64,000 nt of DNA, from the NCBI GenBank assembly GCA_023974075.1, contig CM043800.1, positions 11,430,894-11,494,893 on the forward strand, in the 5' to 3' direction. This document shows positions 36,679-47,545 of the stretch, in pieces. Position 1 is the stretch's first letter. Every line of letters starts with the position of its first letter. The translations under genes were made by a program, and so were the position numbers. Under the pieces are notes generated by a model. It saw only the letters and a program-made list of their open reading frames with translations. It did no database searches and was not told the DNA's origin. Source of the DNA: Chaenocephalus aceratus. Its lineage: Eukaryota > Chordata > Actinopteri > Perciformes > Channichthyidae.

Positions 36679-37181
36679 TGAGGGGCCGTACAGGCCGTAA
36701 TTCATACTGGTCCTCTCACGCACATATATTCTCCTTTTACATACATACATTTTCACTCTTACACACATATATTCTTTTTTACATACATACATTTTCACTC
36801 TTACACACATACATTCTCCTTATACATACATACATTTTCACTCTTACACACATATATTCTCCTTTTACATATATACATTTTCACTCTTACACACATACAT
36901 TCTCAGACATGCATATATTATTTATAATATTAAATGTAAACATTGAATGAATGAGAGCAAAATGTATAAATATGAGAATTAAAATATATGAATATGAGAA
37001 CAAAATGCATGAATGTGTGAGTGACAATATATGAATGTGTGCATTGAAATATGATAATATGAGAGCAACATGTACAAATGTGTGAGTGTAAATATGTGTG
37101 AGAGTGAAAATGTATGTATGTATAAGGAGAATATATGTGCGTGAGAGGACCAGTATGAATTACAGCCTGTACGGCCCCTCA
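36679..37181 (+). mobile_element. MULE-like foldback element with exact 10-bp target duplication
   Basis: Inverted arms start TGAGGGGCCGTACAGGC and end GCCTGTACGGCCCCTCA; pairing continues inward for over 100 bp through repeated ACATACATTTTCACTCTTAC units. The flanks are TCATTTTCTA at 36669-36678 and 37182-37191. Long inverted arms plus a 9-10 bp duplication are characteristic of Mutator-like elements. No coding capacity. The tetranucleotide-rich arms produce spurious Tyr/His/Ile frames. Confidence 0.82.
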
Positions 37182-37191
37182 TCATTTTCTA

Positions 37192-38303
37192 CATGGACAT
37201 ACACATCATTCAACTTGATGATGACAGGAAGATTGACAAAATAAAAAATATATATATATTTAATGTTTTTGTTTTCGGTTTGCCTAAAACATGTTTTCTA
37301 ACTGTATTATGCAACTTAGTTTATTAAAATATACAGATAATACACTTTATATTAGCATATAATAACATATTTTAAAAATACATATCCCAAAAAGTACTGT
37401 ATTATTATATTTTCTATTGTAGCATTGCTGGTCGTGTGAGGTGTTAGTGTATAATCAGACCACATGTTTCTAGTGTATGTTGTGTGTGTTGTGGTTTTAC
37501 AGGCAGTTGCCACTACACAGGTCCTCCATATGATGACTGCATGTGCGGTCTATTTTAACCACTGTTGACAGGAGAGTATAAAATGACTCCCTGTCATGCA
37601 GCCAGAGTAAACAACATTACACTCACATCAGCATAATACATAGTGGGGATGCATGAAGTGTGTTTCCGTCCATAATCTGTATGTTTATGTGGAAGATATT
37701 TAGGGTTAGAGAGAAAGGGGGTAAACATGTTTTAGTTTGCGGTAAAACATGATGCATGATCAGATGTATTCTACATTCTGCAACTTAATGAATAAGTCAA
37801 TGATGAGATAAACTAAAGGGACACAGAGGGATCCTTCTTTGAGGTTGTAAGAAAACTCTGCTGGCTTGAAGCCATCTCTCTTTGGATACTCTAATGGAAG
37901 GTGTTTACTGCCCCAACACTTACTCTTAACTCTACCGTAACGTCACTCGCCATGGTTTATAATAATTTAATCCAACAATAAATCATTTAAAAGTGACCAT
38001 TCTGCATCCAATCCACCAGTCTCAAGAACCACAATGGATTTTTGGACTGTTGAGTATGTCCAGTGAGCTCACCTCTCATACAACAGTGCATTTCACACAC
38101 AAATCCACATACTCACATTTGGAACACACTTCATACTCAATATAACGTCATACTTAAAATGATATGTTAGTATGCGATAACACAGCCCGAGTTAACTATC
38201 TAGTTAAGCTACCATGCAAACATTAGCTATTTAGAATTAAACATGTTTTCAGTTTAGATCTATTTAAGAATTTAAGTAATTCTTGTTTTTAGTCAAGCTG
38301 ATA
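37192..38303. other. Non-coding stretch, nothing recognised
   Basis: AT-rich, no coding or repeat signature identified. Confidence 0.4.
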
Positions 38304-39416
38304 TTAAAGGGCCCATGTCATGCTTTTCCGGTTATTACCCGTCCCCTTGTGTGTTATGTAGCTTTTTATGCATGTAAACGATAGTTGGATATACTTTATT
38401 AATCCCCGTGGGGAAATTGTTTCTCTGCATTTGACCCATCCTAGTGTTAGGAGCAGTGGGCTGCCATTTTGAACAGCGCCCGGGGAGCAGTGTGGGGAAC
38501 GGTGCCTTGCTCAGGGACACCTCGGTAGCACTTGGTCTTGCCGGGACTTGAACTGGTGACCTTCCAGTTACCAAGCCAAGTCCCCATGGACTTCGCCACC
38601 ACCGCCCCATAAACGGTCTGCAGAGTCACAAACCCTCAAAGTACACCCTGTAACGAGTAAAACTCGAACACAGAGAAGACCTGTCTATGCTGCCCCAGAA
38701 CGCCTCTTTGGAGAAACTCATTTTCCATTGTTTACTTCCTGGGTACAGTGACTTGTGAATACCCAGAGGCCACACCCTCTGCCAGCATTTCATGAAACAA
38801 AGCTTCACAAACCTTTCAGCGATTCATGCCGGATATGTACAGCGTAGGGCACTGAAGAACGATGCTGTTCCTACTTTGTTTGGACCAGCGGGATATTCGG
38901 GTACACAACCTGTAAGTATTCATTGTTGTTTGTGTATTTATGATGTTTAAAACAAACAAGGTATCTACCACGACTGTTTAAATGGGTAAACGTTTTTCGG
39001 GCTGCTAAGTTGGGATCGCGGAAAAATGCTCTCCACAGACCCATTCTCACAGCGTTATAAACCTTTTTCTTACTCAATATCAAGCCACACTTATTGTTTT
39101 GACTTTTGCTGTGAGTGTTTGTGCGTGTTAAGGATGAGTTTTGCTTGTTCTCGCTGTATCGCCGACCAGGAAGCCTGTCCGCTCTTCGCAGCAGATCGCA
39201 GCAACGAGCCTCTCAACGTCCCGACCAATCAGAGCACACTGGGCTCACAGGAAGGGGGGGCAGGATCTCCAACAAGCCGTGTAGGACAGAGAGTGAATAC
39301 ACATACTTTACAGGGATGCTGTATGAGAAACCAATGTGAGTTTGGAAAATGTATTTTAGTAGACCTCAACAATGGAATTATGATCAGTAGAAATGGCCAT
39401 GAAATGGGACCTTTAA
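38304..39416 (-). mobile_element. piggyBac-like non-autonomous element (TTAA target), copy 2
   Basis: TTAA at 38304-38307 and 39413-39416, with inverted ends AAAGGGCCCATGTCATG and CATGAAATGGGACCTTT. The interior matches the reverse complement of 17099-17906 (for example GTAGACCTCAACAATGGAAT versus its complement). It contains a SINE insertion at 38381-38609. Confidence 0.8.
38381..38609 (-). mobile_element. tRNA-derived SINE inserted in the piggyBac-like element
   Basis: On the minus strand: GGGGCGGTGGTGGCGAAGTC head (A-box region), B-box-like AGTTCAAGTCCCGG, a body, and a GGGGATTAATAAAGTATATC tail. TAAACG is repeated at 38375-38380 and 38610-38615 as target duplication. Confidence 0.8.
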
Positions 39417-39447
39417 ATTAAAAAACTTCTCCATCCAACTCATCCTG

Positions 39448-39640
39448 AGTTCTCATTCATAACACTCCGTTCGATGTCTCACTATGGGATGCGCCTCATC
39501 GCGGAGCAAACAGAAGCATCAATCTCATTACGCCAATCCTGATTGGCCGGTGATTCTTGACGTCAACGTCAGGGGAAATCACCCCCTATAAGTAGCCTGC
39601 GCCATGACGCATGCGTCATTCAAACACCTCTTCTCGCTTC
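39448..39640 (+). repeat. DIRS copy A left inverted terminal repeat
   Basis: Starts AGTTCTCATTCATAACACTC and pairs in inverted orientation with 44865-45110, including CGCATGCGTCATTCAAA... and the TGACGTCAACGTCAGGGG segment. Contains TATAAGTAG near 39588, a possible core promoter. Confidence 0.85.
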
Positions 39641-40044
39641 AGAGCACATCTCGAATGGTAGCCGGGCTAGCTTAACAGTCCACAGACTGAACCCAAGCTA
39701 ATTTTCGGTCGACGGGCGTTAGCCGGCTACCCTATTCTCTTTCAGAAGAAGTACCATAGTCAACCTTGCCGATTTCTTCCTCTGGAAGTAAGGTAAGATT
39801 TTGACTTGCAAGTTAGCAACACACCAGTTGCTAGCTTGTGCTTTTTTCCCTCACTGCCGACACCACGGTAGCGAGGACGTTTTTTATTCTTTTTTCTTCC
39901 CGGAGGATAAAAGGATTTAAAAAAGAATATTGCCACACCAGGTAATATTCTTTGAGAGGAAAAGACCCACACTACCTTTTTCTCCGGATAAAGGACCGTT
40001 TGGGACACTTTTTTCGACATACCTGTTAAGAGCGGGTCCTCTCC

Positions 40045-41682
40045 ATGGACGCCTCTCTCCCTCACACCAGAGGAGTCAGGGACTCGAAGGCTCGGTTCTG
40101 CGACTGCGGGTTGAAGATAGCAGGCACAGACTCACACCAGGTCTGCTCGTCCTGCCTCGGGCTGGAACACGCCCAGGAGGCTATCGACGACCCCGGCTCG
40201 TGCGGGCATTGTGCCCGCCTCACCATAAAGAGCCTTCGCCGACGGTTAGCACGACAAGCTAGCCTGTCGGGACGGGATCCCCTCATGTCCACTGGTTGGC
40301 CGGCTGGCAACCAAGACACGGGGGCGTCCGCCGCAGAGACTGAGCCCCTCGCCTTCACGGCCTGGGGCTCATCAACCGCGGCAGCCGCGGAACCGGTTTC
40401 CCGCGCCATATCAGGCCGGGCCCCGGTGGCGGCAAAGAACGCGGGAACGGGACCCCACGCTATACCAAGCTGGGGCTCCCGACTGGACCTCACCATGGTT
40501 TCACCCGCGGAGGATGTCCTGGAATTAAATTACATGGAGGACGAAGAGGATGCCTCTGAGTTCCTCCTGTCTGATTCGGACGAGCAGGAAGACGACGTCT
40601 TCATGTCACCAGCTCAGGCTGCAAAGCCTGGAGCGATGGCTGCTCTCTCGGGCGATAGCACACCAGCTTCGCCCTGTCTCAGCATGGACCTACAAGCCGT
40701 GTGTCAACGTGCTGCGGCCAGACTAGACATCCCATGGCCCGAAGTGGCCAAGGAGACCTCCAGGTCCCGTTATGAAGGAAAACTGTTTTTCCAAACAACG
40801 AGGACAAAGAGGCAACTCCTCCCGGTCTTCCCGGAGATGTTGGATGAGGTGTCGGTCTCGTGGAGAGACCGGCCCTTTAGCAACAAGGCCCCAATCCAGG
40901 GTGCCTCCTCCCTTGACTGTGACGGTATGGAGAGGCTCGGCCTGCTCCACATACCGCCTATGGAACCGCTGGTGGCAGCCCACCTCCTACCGAGGATCGG
41001 CCCGTCACCGAGCAGGAACCCCACACTGCCAGCAAAAACAGACCGATTCCAGTCGACCATGACGGAACGGGCCTACAAGGCTGCAGCATTGTCCGCCAGA
41101 GCTCTGAACGTTTCCTCGATGCTAACCGCGTACCAAGCGGAGCTCTGTGAGGATCTGTCGAGCGATTCTGGACCGGCCACTCTGGACGAGATAGCCGCGG
41201 TCACAGACATTTGTCTCCGTGTCCAACGCTGCGCCGTCCAGGCCACGGGCAAAGTGATGGGGATCATGGTGGTGCAGGAAAGAGCTAGATGGCTCAACCT
41301 CACCAACCTCCCAGACCGGGAAAAAGAAGATGTGCTGGATATGCCCATCGTTCCCGAGGGAATTTTCGGCTCCGCTCTCGCTTCCATGCAGAGGAGGTGC
41401 GAGTCGAAAAAGAAGGAAGACGAGGCCCTCCACCTCTGTCTCCCTCGAAGGGTCCAGCCGCTGCCTCCGCAACAGCGACCCTTCGCCCAAGCTGCTCCGA
41501 ACCCTGCTGGATCTAGTCGCAGTCCGCCCCGAGTCCCCAGCCCAGGCAGGAGACGAGGGCGAGTTGGCCTAGAAAATCTCCGGTCCCGGCTGCAGCCCAG
41601 GCGCAGCCAACCCAGAATTTCGGCCAGCAATCAAGGAGGAAGAAGCGAGCGGCCTGACAGCCCCTCCTTCTCCCCTCTGTGA
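40045..41682 (+). CDS. DIRS copy A gag-like protein
   Basis: A 545-aa frame beginning MDASLPHTRGVRDSKARF in good context. The N-terminus carries a Cys/His cluster (CDCG, CSSCLGLEHAQ, CGHCARL, residues about 16-55) characteristic of fish DIRS gag proteins. An acidic segment (MEDEEDASEF...DEQEDDV) follows, and the C-terminal third is basic and Arg/Pro/Ser-rich, suited to nucleic-acid binding. It ends in TGA overlapping the start of the pol frame (GTGA). Likely forms the RNA-packaging particle or complex. Intact in this copy. Confidence 0.85.
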   Translation: MDASLPHTRGVRDSKARFCDCGLKIAGTDSHQVCSSCLGLEHAQEAIDDPGSCGHCARLTIKSLRRRLARQASLSGRDPLMSTGWPAGNQDTGASAAETEPLAFTAWGSSTAAAAEPVSRAISGRAPVAAKNAGTGPHAIPSWGSRLDLTMVSPAEDVLELNYMEDEEDASEFLLSDSDEQEDDVFMSPAQAAKPGAMAALSGDSTPASPCLSMDLQAVCQRAAARLDIPWPEVAKETSRSRYEGKLFFQTTRTKRQLLPVFPEMLDEVSVSWRDRPFSNKAPIQGASSLDCDGMERLGLLHIPPMEPLVAAHLLPRIGPSPSRNPTLPAKTDRFQSTMTERAYKAAALSARALNVSSMLTAYQAELCEDLSSDSGPATLDEIAAVTDICLRVQRCAVQATGKVMGIMVVQERARWLNLTNLPDREKEDVLDMPIVPEGIFGSALASMQRRCESKKKEDEALHLCLPRRVQPLPPQQRPFAQAAPNPAGSSRSPPRVPSPGRRRGRVGLENLRSRLQPRRSQPRISASNQGGRSERPDSPSFSPL

Positions 41683-44114
41683 CAGAGCTGGAAGTTCCTT
41701 CTCCGGCTCGAATTGTGTTCCCGCTGCCTCGAGAGATGCCTCAACGCCATCCTCAAGTCCGCACAAAACACATGTCACATCATTATTGTTTAAATAAACC
41801 ATTTTTCGCTGACGCATCCAGGCCTCGGCCAAGGGCGCAGCTCAAAAAAATGAAAAGAAAAACAATAAACAGTCCGTTAACCATAAATCCCCTTCTGAGA
41901 GCAGCTACGACCTCTCTCAAAAGGCGGATAATAAACGGGTCTGTGAAGGCACCACCGCCACGCGCATGCGCAGTGCCGGTTGGGGCTTTAAGGGCACTAC
42001 CGCCACGTGCGCACGCAGTGCCGGCTAGAGCTGTAAAGAGCGGCCCGTCAATCCTTTCCCTTTCAAGAGCAGCTACGGCATCTCTCAAAGGACGGATTAT
42101 TGACGGGTCCGTGAAGCCACCGCCACGTGCGTGCGCAGTAACGGTGGGGACTGTTGAAATGGGGTACCACCGTGTTCAGACACTAGAGGGCCCCATGACA
42201 CAACAAACAGAGTCTCAGAGGGCAAGAGAGGTGACATCTCCGCTGGCTCTAAGGAGCACACAGTGGAAGATGCTCGCAACATCTGCTTGGGTTTTCAAGA
42301 CAGTAACACGGGGTTACAGGCTCCAATTCGCTGTCACCCCCCCTCGTTTCTCGGGCATTTTGTATTCACAAGCCCGAGGAGAGTCAGCCCATATTCTAGA
42401 GAGAGAGATCCTCTCACTTCTAGAAAAGAGGGCTATATCTGTTGTACCTGCCGAGCAGAGTCAGAGTGGTTTTTATTCCAAGTACTTCCTCGTCCCCAAA
42501 CGAGGAGGGAACGGAATCCGGCCAATACTGGATTTGAGGGTTCTGAACAGATATCTAAAAAGATATAAATTCAGAATGCTCACTCACACATCTCTGCTGC
42601 GTCTCGTGCGACAAGATGATTGGTTTACATCAGTCGACCTGAAAGATGCGTATTTCCACGTCCCAGTATATTATCCACACAGGAAATATCTGAGATTCGC
42701 ATTTCAGGGGATCTGTTACGAATACAGAGTACTTCCCTTCGGCCTGTCTCTCAGTCCAAGAGTGTTTGTACGATGTACGGAAGCCGCGATAGCCCCGTTA
42801 AGACAACAGGGTATTCGCTTGGCGACCTACCTGGACGACTGGCTGCTTCTCGCACAGTCGGAGCACGAGGCTATTACGCAGACAAATGTTCTCGTAAAGC
42901 ACCTGCTCAACCTGGGGTTCATAATAAATACAGAGAAGAGCATGTTGTGCCCCGCGCAGACTATACTCTTCCTAGGGTTACACCTGAACTCGGTGCCCTT
43001 TTCAGCTCGCCTATCAGCGGAAAGAGTGAAAGCTTTCAGAGCTTGTCTCGCTTTATTCCAGCGTCGCAAACATGTTCTCTTCAGAACATGCCTGCGGTTG
43101 ATGGGGCTCATGGCGTCAGCCATCCTGGTCGTACGACTAGGACGCTTACACATGAGGGAGTTTCAGCGCTGGGTAGCCGCCTTAAAACTAAACCCCGCGC
43201 GTCATGGCGCGCGGAGGGTAATGGTTACTGTGAAATGCGTAACGGCACTGCGCCACTGGCTGCACCCGACTTTTCTAGTACGGGGCGTGCCTATGGGTGC
43301 TGTCCTTTCACGGAGGGTGGTCACCACAGACGCATGTCTGACAGGTTGGGGAGGTATTTATGAAGGCCGCTCGGTGAGGGGTCTCTGGAGCAGAGACCTC
43401 CAGCGGGCGCACATAAATTACCTGGAGCTTTTAGCGGTGTGCCTCACCCTAAAGCACTTCCTGCCTTTTCTCAGAGGACACCATGTCCTCGTGAGGACAG
43501 ACAATACGACGACAATATCGTATATAAACCGCCAGGGGGGTTTGCGTTCTCTCCAGTTACACATGCTGGCACGCAAACTGATCCTATGGAGCAGCGGGCG
43601 TCTCCTCTCTCTGAGAGCGACGCACGTACCGGGTGTGTCGAACCTCGGGGCAGATCTGCTGTCCAGAGGTACACCACTTTATGCAGACTGGACTTTAGAT
43701 CCAAGGATTGTGAGCCAGCTGTGGGTGCGTTATGGCAGAGCCACGGTGGATCTGTTCGCATCAAGAGAAAATGCTCAGTGTCAGCTGTTCTTTTCGATGC
43801 GCGACCTAAACGCACCGTTAGGCGTGGACGCACTCGCACACGTTTGGCCTTCGGGCCTTCTGTACGCGTTCCCACCCTTGGCTTTGATTCCCCAAACTCT
43901 GGCCAGAGTGAGGGAACAACGCCACACACTTATTCTGATAGCTCCGCACTGGCCAGCTATGTACTGGCTGGCGGAGATTTATCAGCTGCTGTGCGGGCAG
44001 CCATGGCAGCTCCCACTACACAGGGGCATACTGTCCCAGGCGGGGGGTGAGATTTTTCACCCACACCCAGAGCGCTTGGCCTTATGGGCCTGGCCCGTGG
44101 GTGGTACAACCTGA
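41679..44114 (+). CDS. DIRS copy A pol: reverse transcriptase, RNase H, methyltransferase-like domain
   Basis: The 811-aa frame overlaps the gag stop by 4 nt; its first codon is GTG and the first ATG is near 41735, so initiation is probably by coupled reinitiation or recoding. A repeat-rich Ala/Pro/Arg linker comes first (about 85-150). The RT follows, with YSKYFLVPKRGG, DLRVLNRYL, SVDLKDAYFHVP, LPFGLSLSPRVF and the active site YLDD (384-387, bases 42828-42839). RNase H follows, with TTDACLTGW (D551), ELLAVCLTLKHF and VRTDNTTTI. The C-terminal part has DLFAS and YAFPP (730-733), the Dam-like methyltransferase region typical of DIRS1 elements. No internal stop; all RT and RNase H catalytic residues are present. 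Confidence 0.9.
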   Translation: MTELEVPSPARIVFPLPREMPQRHPQVRTKHMSHHYCLNKPFFADASRPRPRAQLKKMKRKTINSPLTINPLLRAATTSLKRRIINGSVKAPPPRACAVPVGALRALPPRAHAVPARAVKSGPSILSLSRAATASLKGRIIDGSVKPPPRACAVTVGTVEMGYHRVQTLEGPMTQQTESQRAREVTSPLALRSTQWKMLATSAWVFKTVTRGYRLQFAVTPPRFSGILYSQARGESAHILEREILSLLEKRAISVVPAEQSQSGFYSKYFLVPKRGGNGIRPILDLRVLNRYLKRYKFRMLTHTSLLRLVRQDDWFTSVDLKDAYFHVPVYYPHRKYLRFAFQGICYEYRVLPFGLSLSPRVFVRCTEAAIAPLRQQGIRLATYLDDWLLLAQSEHEAITQTNVLVKHLLNLGFIINTEKSMLCPAQTILFLGLHLNSVPFSARLSAERVKAFRACLALFQRRKHVLFRTCLRLMGLMASAILVVRLGRLHMREFQRWVAALKLNPARHGARRVMVTVKCVTALRHWLHPTFLVRGVPMGAVLSRRVVTTDACLTGWGGIYEGRSVRGLWSRDLQRAHINYLELLAVCLTLKHFLPFLRGHHVLVRTDNTTTISYINRQGGLRSLQLHMLARKLILWSSGRLLSLRATHVPGVSNLGADLLSRGTPLYADWTLDPRIVSQLWVRYGRATVDLFASRENAQCQLFFSMRDLNAPLGVDALAHVWPSGLLYAFPPLALIPQTLARVREQRHTLILIAPHWPAMYWLAEIYQLLCGQPWQLPLHRGILSQAGGEIFHPHPERLALWAWPVGGTT
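41944..42160. repeat. GC-rich repeat inside DIRS copy A pol linker
   Basis: Repeated CCGCCACG(C/T)GCG(C/T)(A/G)(T/C)GCGCAGT units interleaved with GACGGGTC(T/C)GTGAAG. The same units are expanded in copy B (58930-59560). In frame they encode repeating PPRA-A-AVP-GA blocks. Confidence 0.75.
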
Positions 44115-44709
44115 ATATAGTGAGACTCCCTCATAGGGTGTTAACACTATTCAGAGTGCGAGAGATTCCTACACCAGGTCTCTCTAACATAGTGCGGTTA
44201 CTAACCCTGGCTTCCGCCAGGCGAGCCAGTAATGTTTTCATGCACTGTCTGTACATGTACCCAATGGATATTGAGACATTTCCTCAGCCGCTGGGTCCCT
44301 ACGGGGAACAGCAGCGGGATTTGCTGTGTCCAGTTTGTGCTTACGCACCTGTATGGACGGATCAGGGGTGTTTGTCATAATGACCAACTCCTGGTGTCCT
44401 GGGCTAACCCTTAAAGGGGGGCAAGCCGGTTACTAAGCAACGGTTCTCCCACTGTTGTGTGGAGGCTATTGCTTTGAGACCCTTGTGAGTCAGAGTTTGC
44501 AGGCACCTTCGGGCCCGCGAGCTCTTTCAAATCAGGGTCTGGCTGCATCCTGGGCTCTGTCCAGGATGTCTCCCATCCAAGACATCTGTGCAGCGTCAAG
44601 CGGGTCTTCGCCGCTCACTGTTGTCTGCTTTTACAGGCTGGACGTCTCCGCTCCAAGCGTGGCCCGAGCAGTGCTGGGCACCTTGTTGAGTCGGGACTCC
44701 ACCTGCTAA
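44115..44709 (+). pseudogene. DIRS copy A tyrosine recombinase, deleted and catalytically dead
   Basis: Compared with copy B, about 360 bp encoding the N-terminal core-binding part are missing (junction near 44185), and another block after the first Arg motif is missing (near 44259). The H-x-x-R motif of the catalytic core (HSTR in copy B) reads LSNQ here, and the frame is broken. The terminal FYRLDV (with the tyrosine) and VARAVLGTLLSRDSTC remain. The remnant ends at the TAA of the original gene (44707-44709). Confidence 0.85.
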
Positions 44710-44768
44710 ATTCTGGTTGGTCGGTGATCTTCGAGATAAGCTCGTCTGGCAATACGGGAGCTACAATA

Positions 44769-44864
44769 TCCCATAGTGAGACATCGAACGGAGTGTTATG
44801 AATGAGAACTATAGGTTACTTACGTAACCCCAGTTCTCAGAGTAACATGAAGTGAGATGTCTCA
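44769..44864 (+). repeat. DIRS copy A internal complementary region
   Basis: The first half is the reverse complement of the left outer edge (39448-39488), and the second half, from about 44809, is the reverse complement of the right outer edge (about 45056-45107). This is the template arrangement that lets DIRS elements rebuild their ends through a circular intermediate. Confidence 0.9.
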
Positions 44865-45110
44865 CCAGACGGCCCTCCTTGCTACGGTGAAGCGAGAAGA
44901 GGTGCTTATTTTGAATGACGCATGCGTCGTGGCGCAGGCTACTTATAGGGGGTGATTTCCCCTGACGTTGACGTCAAGAATCAACGGCCAATCAGGATTG
45001 GCGTAATGAGATTGATGCTTCTGTTTGCTCCGCGATGAGGCGCATCCCATAGTGAGACATCTCACTTCATGTTACTCTGAGAACTGGGGTTACGTAAGTA
45101 ACCTATAGTT
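44865..45110 (+). repeat. DIRS copy A right inverted terminal repeat
   Basis: Inverted partner of 39448-39640, extended at its outer edge by GGGGTTACGTAAGTAACCTA, which is unique to the right end and mirrored in the internal complementary region. Confidence 0.85.
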
Positions 45111-46046
45111 TTCCCTTGTTGCAATATCTGAAATAAAGAGCTGATTCAGTCAGTCAAATTTAACCGGCAATGAAGCAATGATTAATAATCTGACAGAAAC
45201 TGCTACACAAAACACACTATGCAACAAAAAATGTATTACCTTTCCTAAAGTCTCAGAATTACAAATTCCAACATATTTTCAGTCTCCACTTTAACCTGCC
45301 ATTGTAGACAAAATAACAGTGGCTGAGGACAAAGCCAACCTGTGGGTGCTAGAGGATAAGTAAAGGATCAACAAGGTCACCAAGGTTCATCCTCAAACGG
45401 TCATGAGAATCCATTCAATAGTTGCCTGGATATTTCAACCAGGACCAAATTGGTGGACCAGCAGAAAGCCTTTGGTTTGAACTAAAATCGCTCTTCAGAT
45501 AATTGTAATGGTCTTGCAAAAGCCAACAGAACTGAGATATGAAATGTTTATCTTCAGTTATTTTATTCTATGTTACTGGAATAATGCAGACGTAGTGGGC
45601 ATCAAGCCAAGAAAAGTCATTGTGACTGGCTGTCATGTATCTTCCTGGTTGTTCCTCTGGCCCTTTGACCCCCCTTTTGTCAATGTCTTTCCCCCGAAAC
45701 AGATCCCTTTCTTGACCCTAACGCAAGACATGGCTTTCAAAAACCAGCTGCTTGATATAAATATCCTTTCTGAACACCACTAATAGCAGCCTTAGAGCTT
45801 TTTATTTATATACTCGACTGCAAATTCTCAAACTGATGAAATATACGATAATCTCCATGTTCAGGAAGACATTACCGTTTAAAGTGTTTTACTTTTATCC
45901 AGCCCCTAATCCTACGTGAATCACTAGGATGTAATACATAGCATACAATCATTTTCTTTTTATCTAAATCATCATAGGTATTTAATTAGCCTTACATTTA
46001 CAACTTGGACAAAATAAGAATAAATGGGATCCAACCATTTTGGAGA
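45111..46046. other. Non-coding stretch, nothing recognised
   Basis: A 91-aa frame at 45508-45783 has no recognisable domain. No repeat termini found. Confidence 0.4.
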
Positions 46047-46051
46047 GTGGT

Positions 46052-46478
46052 TGTTATGATCTCTGTAAGATCGCGGAAAAAGGTAGGACCCAAATGCAGA
46101 CTACAAAAACGCAAAAAGGTTTGGAAACAAAAAGCGATAACAAAACATGGCATGAAATCAAAACGGGAGCACAGGAAAACAATAACACAAAAACTGACCG
46201 TGAAAAACATGGAGGAAGACCGGAGAGACAAACATGAAGCGTGACGTGAAGGGAACACAGGAAGAGACAAGACTAAATACAGGGAGGGGTAATCAAGAAA
46301 CAGCTGGGTAAAGGAGGGAGAAACACAAGGGCAACAGGTGAACACAATCAGACAATTAGACATACCAGGGAAAAACACAGGAAGGCAGACAAAAGACAGG
46401 GAGAACAGAACCACCAAACAACACCCATAACAAGACAATACAAAACTAAAAACATGACAAAACATTAGGATCGTGACA
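46052..46478 (-). mobile_element. Solo-LTR-like element, copy 3
   Basis: TGTTATGATC...GATCGTGACA with GTGGT exactly duplicated at 46047-46051 and 46479-46483. Shares GTAGGACCCAAATGCAGA and AACAGGTGAACACAATC with copy 2. No internal coding region. Confidence 0.8.
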
Positions 46479-46483
46479 GTGGT

Positions 46484-47357
46484 TCAGCTGCTACCTCCAC
46501 ATGACGTCTGTTGGGTAAACTGCAATATTCTTCTCTAAGAGACAATTGAAACCATTTTAGGCTATCTCATCAGTTGCCGAGGTATTAGGACCCAGATGGT
46601 AGAGCAGATATAAAAGCAAGGTAATTTCATACAAGGGGATTGTGAAAGGAATAGACACCTCTCCTAAAATCAAACCGATATAAGGCTATCCTCTTTCTCC
46701 CCAATGAGATGATCCTCGTAAACTTGTATCATTTCCTTAAAAGCAAATTGCATTACTTTCCAATCATATTTGATTGGAAAGTTGGTAGGAGGATAGTCTC
46801 GCAAGCGGGGAGAAATCTATGTGCAGGAGAGATTGATTTTTTTTTGTAAGCTGCAATGCAACTAAATGAGGTTCCCTGAGATTGAGTGCAGATTTGATTA
46901 CTACTGTTTAATACAATTCTTACACACAGACACACAAAATGTATAGAACGTACACATAGACAGGTGTCATACCTTATACTCAAGATGCAGGTTTTGAGGA
47001 GTTTAATAAACAAGCAAACACTACTACACCTTTTAATTCTTAAGTCATTTTCTTTCTATCATGCCATTAATTTACAAAACACTCAAAGGGAGACTTTTGT
47101 AATGCTCTTTGTCAAGGCCCATATGCTGACCCCTGTTGTGAATTGAATGGGCTTTTTCAATGGTTATCAGCCTCATAAAAATGGTCAGAATGGGCCTACT
47201 ACACAATACTAGTCGGTGGAGAAGGCAGTTATTATCTATTCATATTGCTGATCATGGATATGATCACAAGACAATGGTTGGGCAATTTGGGTTTAAATTC
47301 ATTACCCAAGAACACTTGGAAAACTCTAACCTACATCGATTACATTTTTTAAATATC
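46484..47357. other. Non-coding stretch, nothing recognised
   Basis: AT-rich; no feature supported. Confidence 0.4.
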
Positions 47358-47545
47358 TCCTGACCTATCATGCTATTTTTAGGCATATTATGGGTCTCAG
47401 ACCTATACAAATATATAAAAAACATGTCTATGATGTGTGCTCAAAATACCAAACAGATCATGCATTTTAGACATCCCTCATATCCCTCTGTGTCAGCCCC
47501 GTTAGAGAAGTGCTGATTCTGGGTCCCTAGCTTGAAAAAAGTAGG
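47358..47545 (+). mobile_element. Fragment of the TTAA-type MITE family
   Basis: Starts CTGACCTATCATGC and includes AAATACCAAACAGATCATGC, as in 26842-27104 and the right part of 53699-63396. No second terminus visible. Confidence 0.55.

Larger units (their letters stand above)
39448..45110 (+). mobile_element. DIRS1-like tyrosine-recombinase retrotransposon, copy A
   Basis: Left inverted terminal repeat from 39448, internal complementary region 44769-44864 and right terminal repeat to 45110. The ORF order is gag, then RT-RNase H-methyltransferase, then remnants of a tyrosine recombinase. The GTT at both extremes (39449-39451, 45108-45110) matches the overlap expected for circle junctions in DIRS. 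No target duplication, as expected. gag and pol are long open frames; the recombinase is deleted and mutated, so this copy cannot integrate alone. Confidence 0.93.

Noticed and set aside
36678..36950. Tyr/His/Ile-rich frames in the foldback element
   Set aside because: Translation of tetranucleotide-rich arms; the same peptide-like sequence appears on the other strand because of the inverted repeat.
40062..41630. Several minus-strand and out-of-frame plus-strand frames over gag
   Set aside because: Shadows produced by high GC and codon bias of the DIRS gag/pol.
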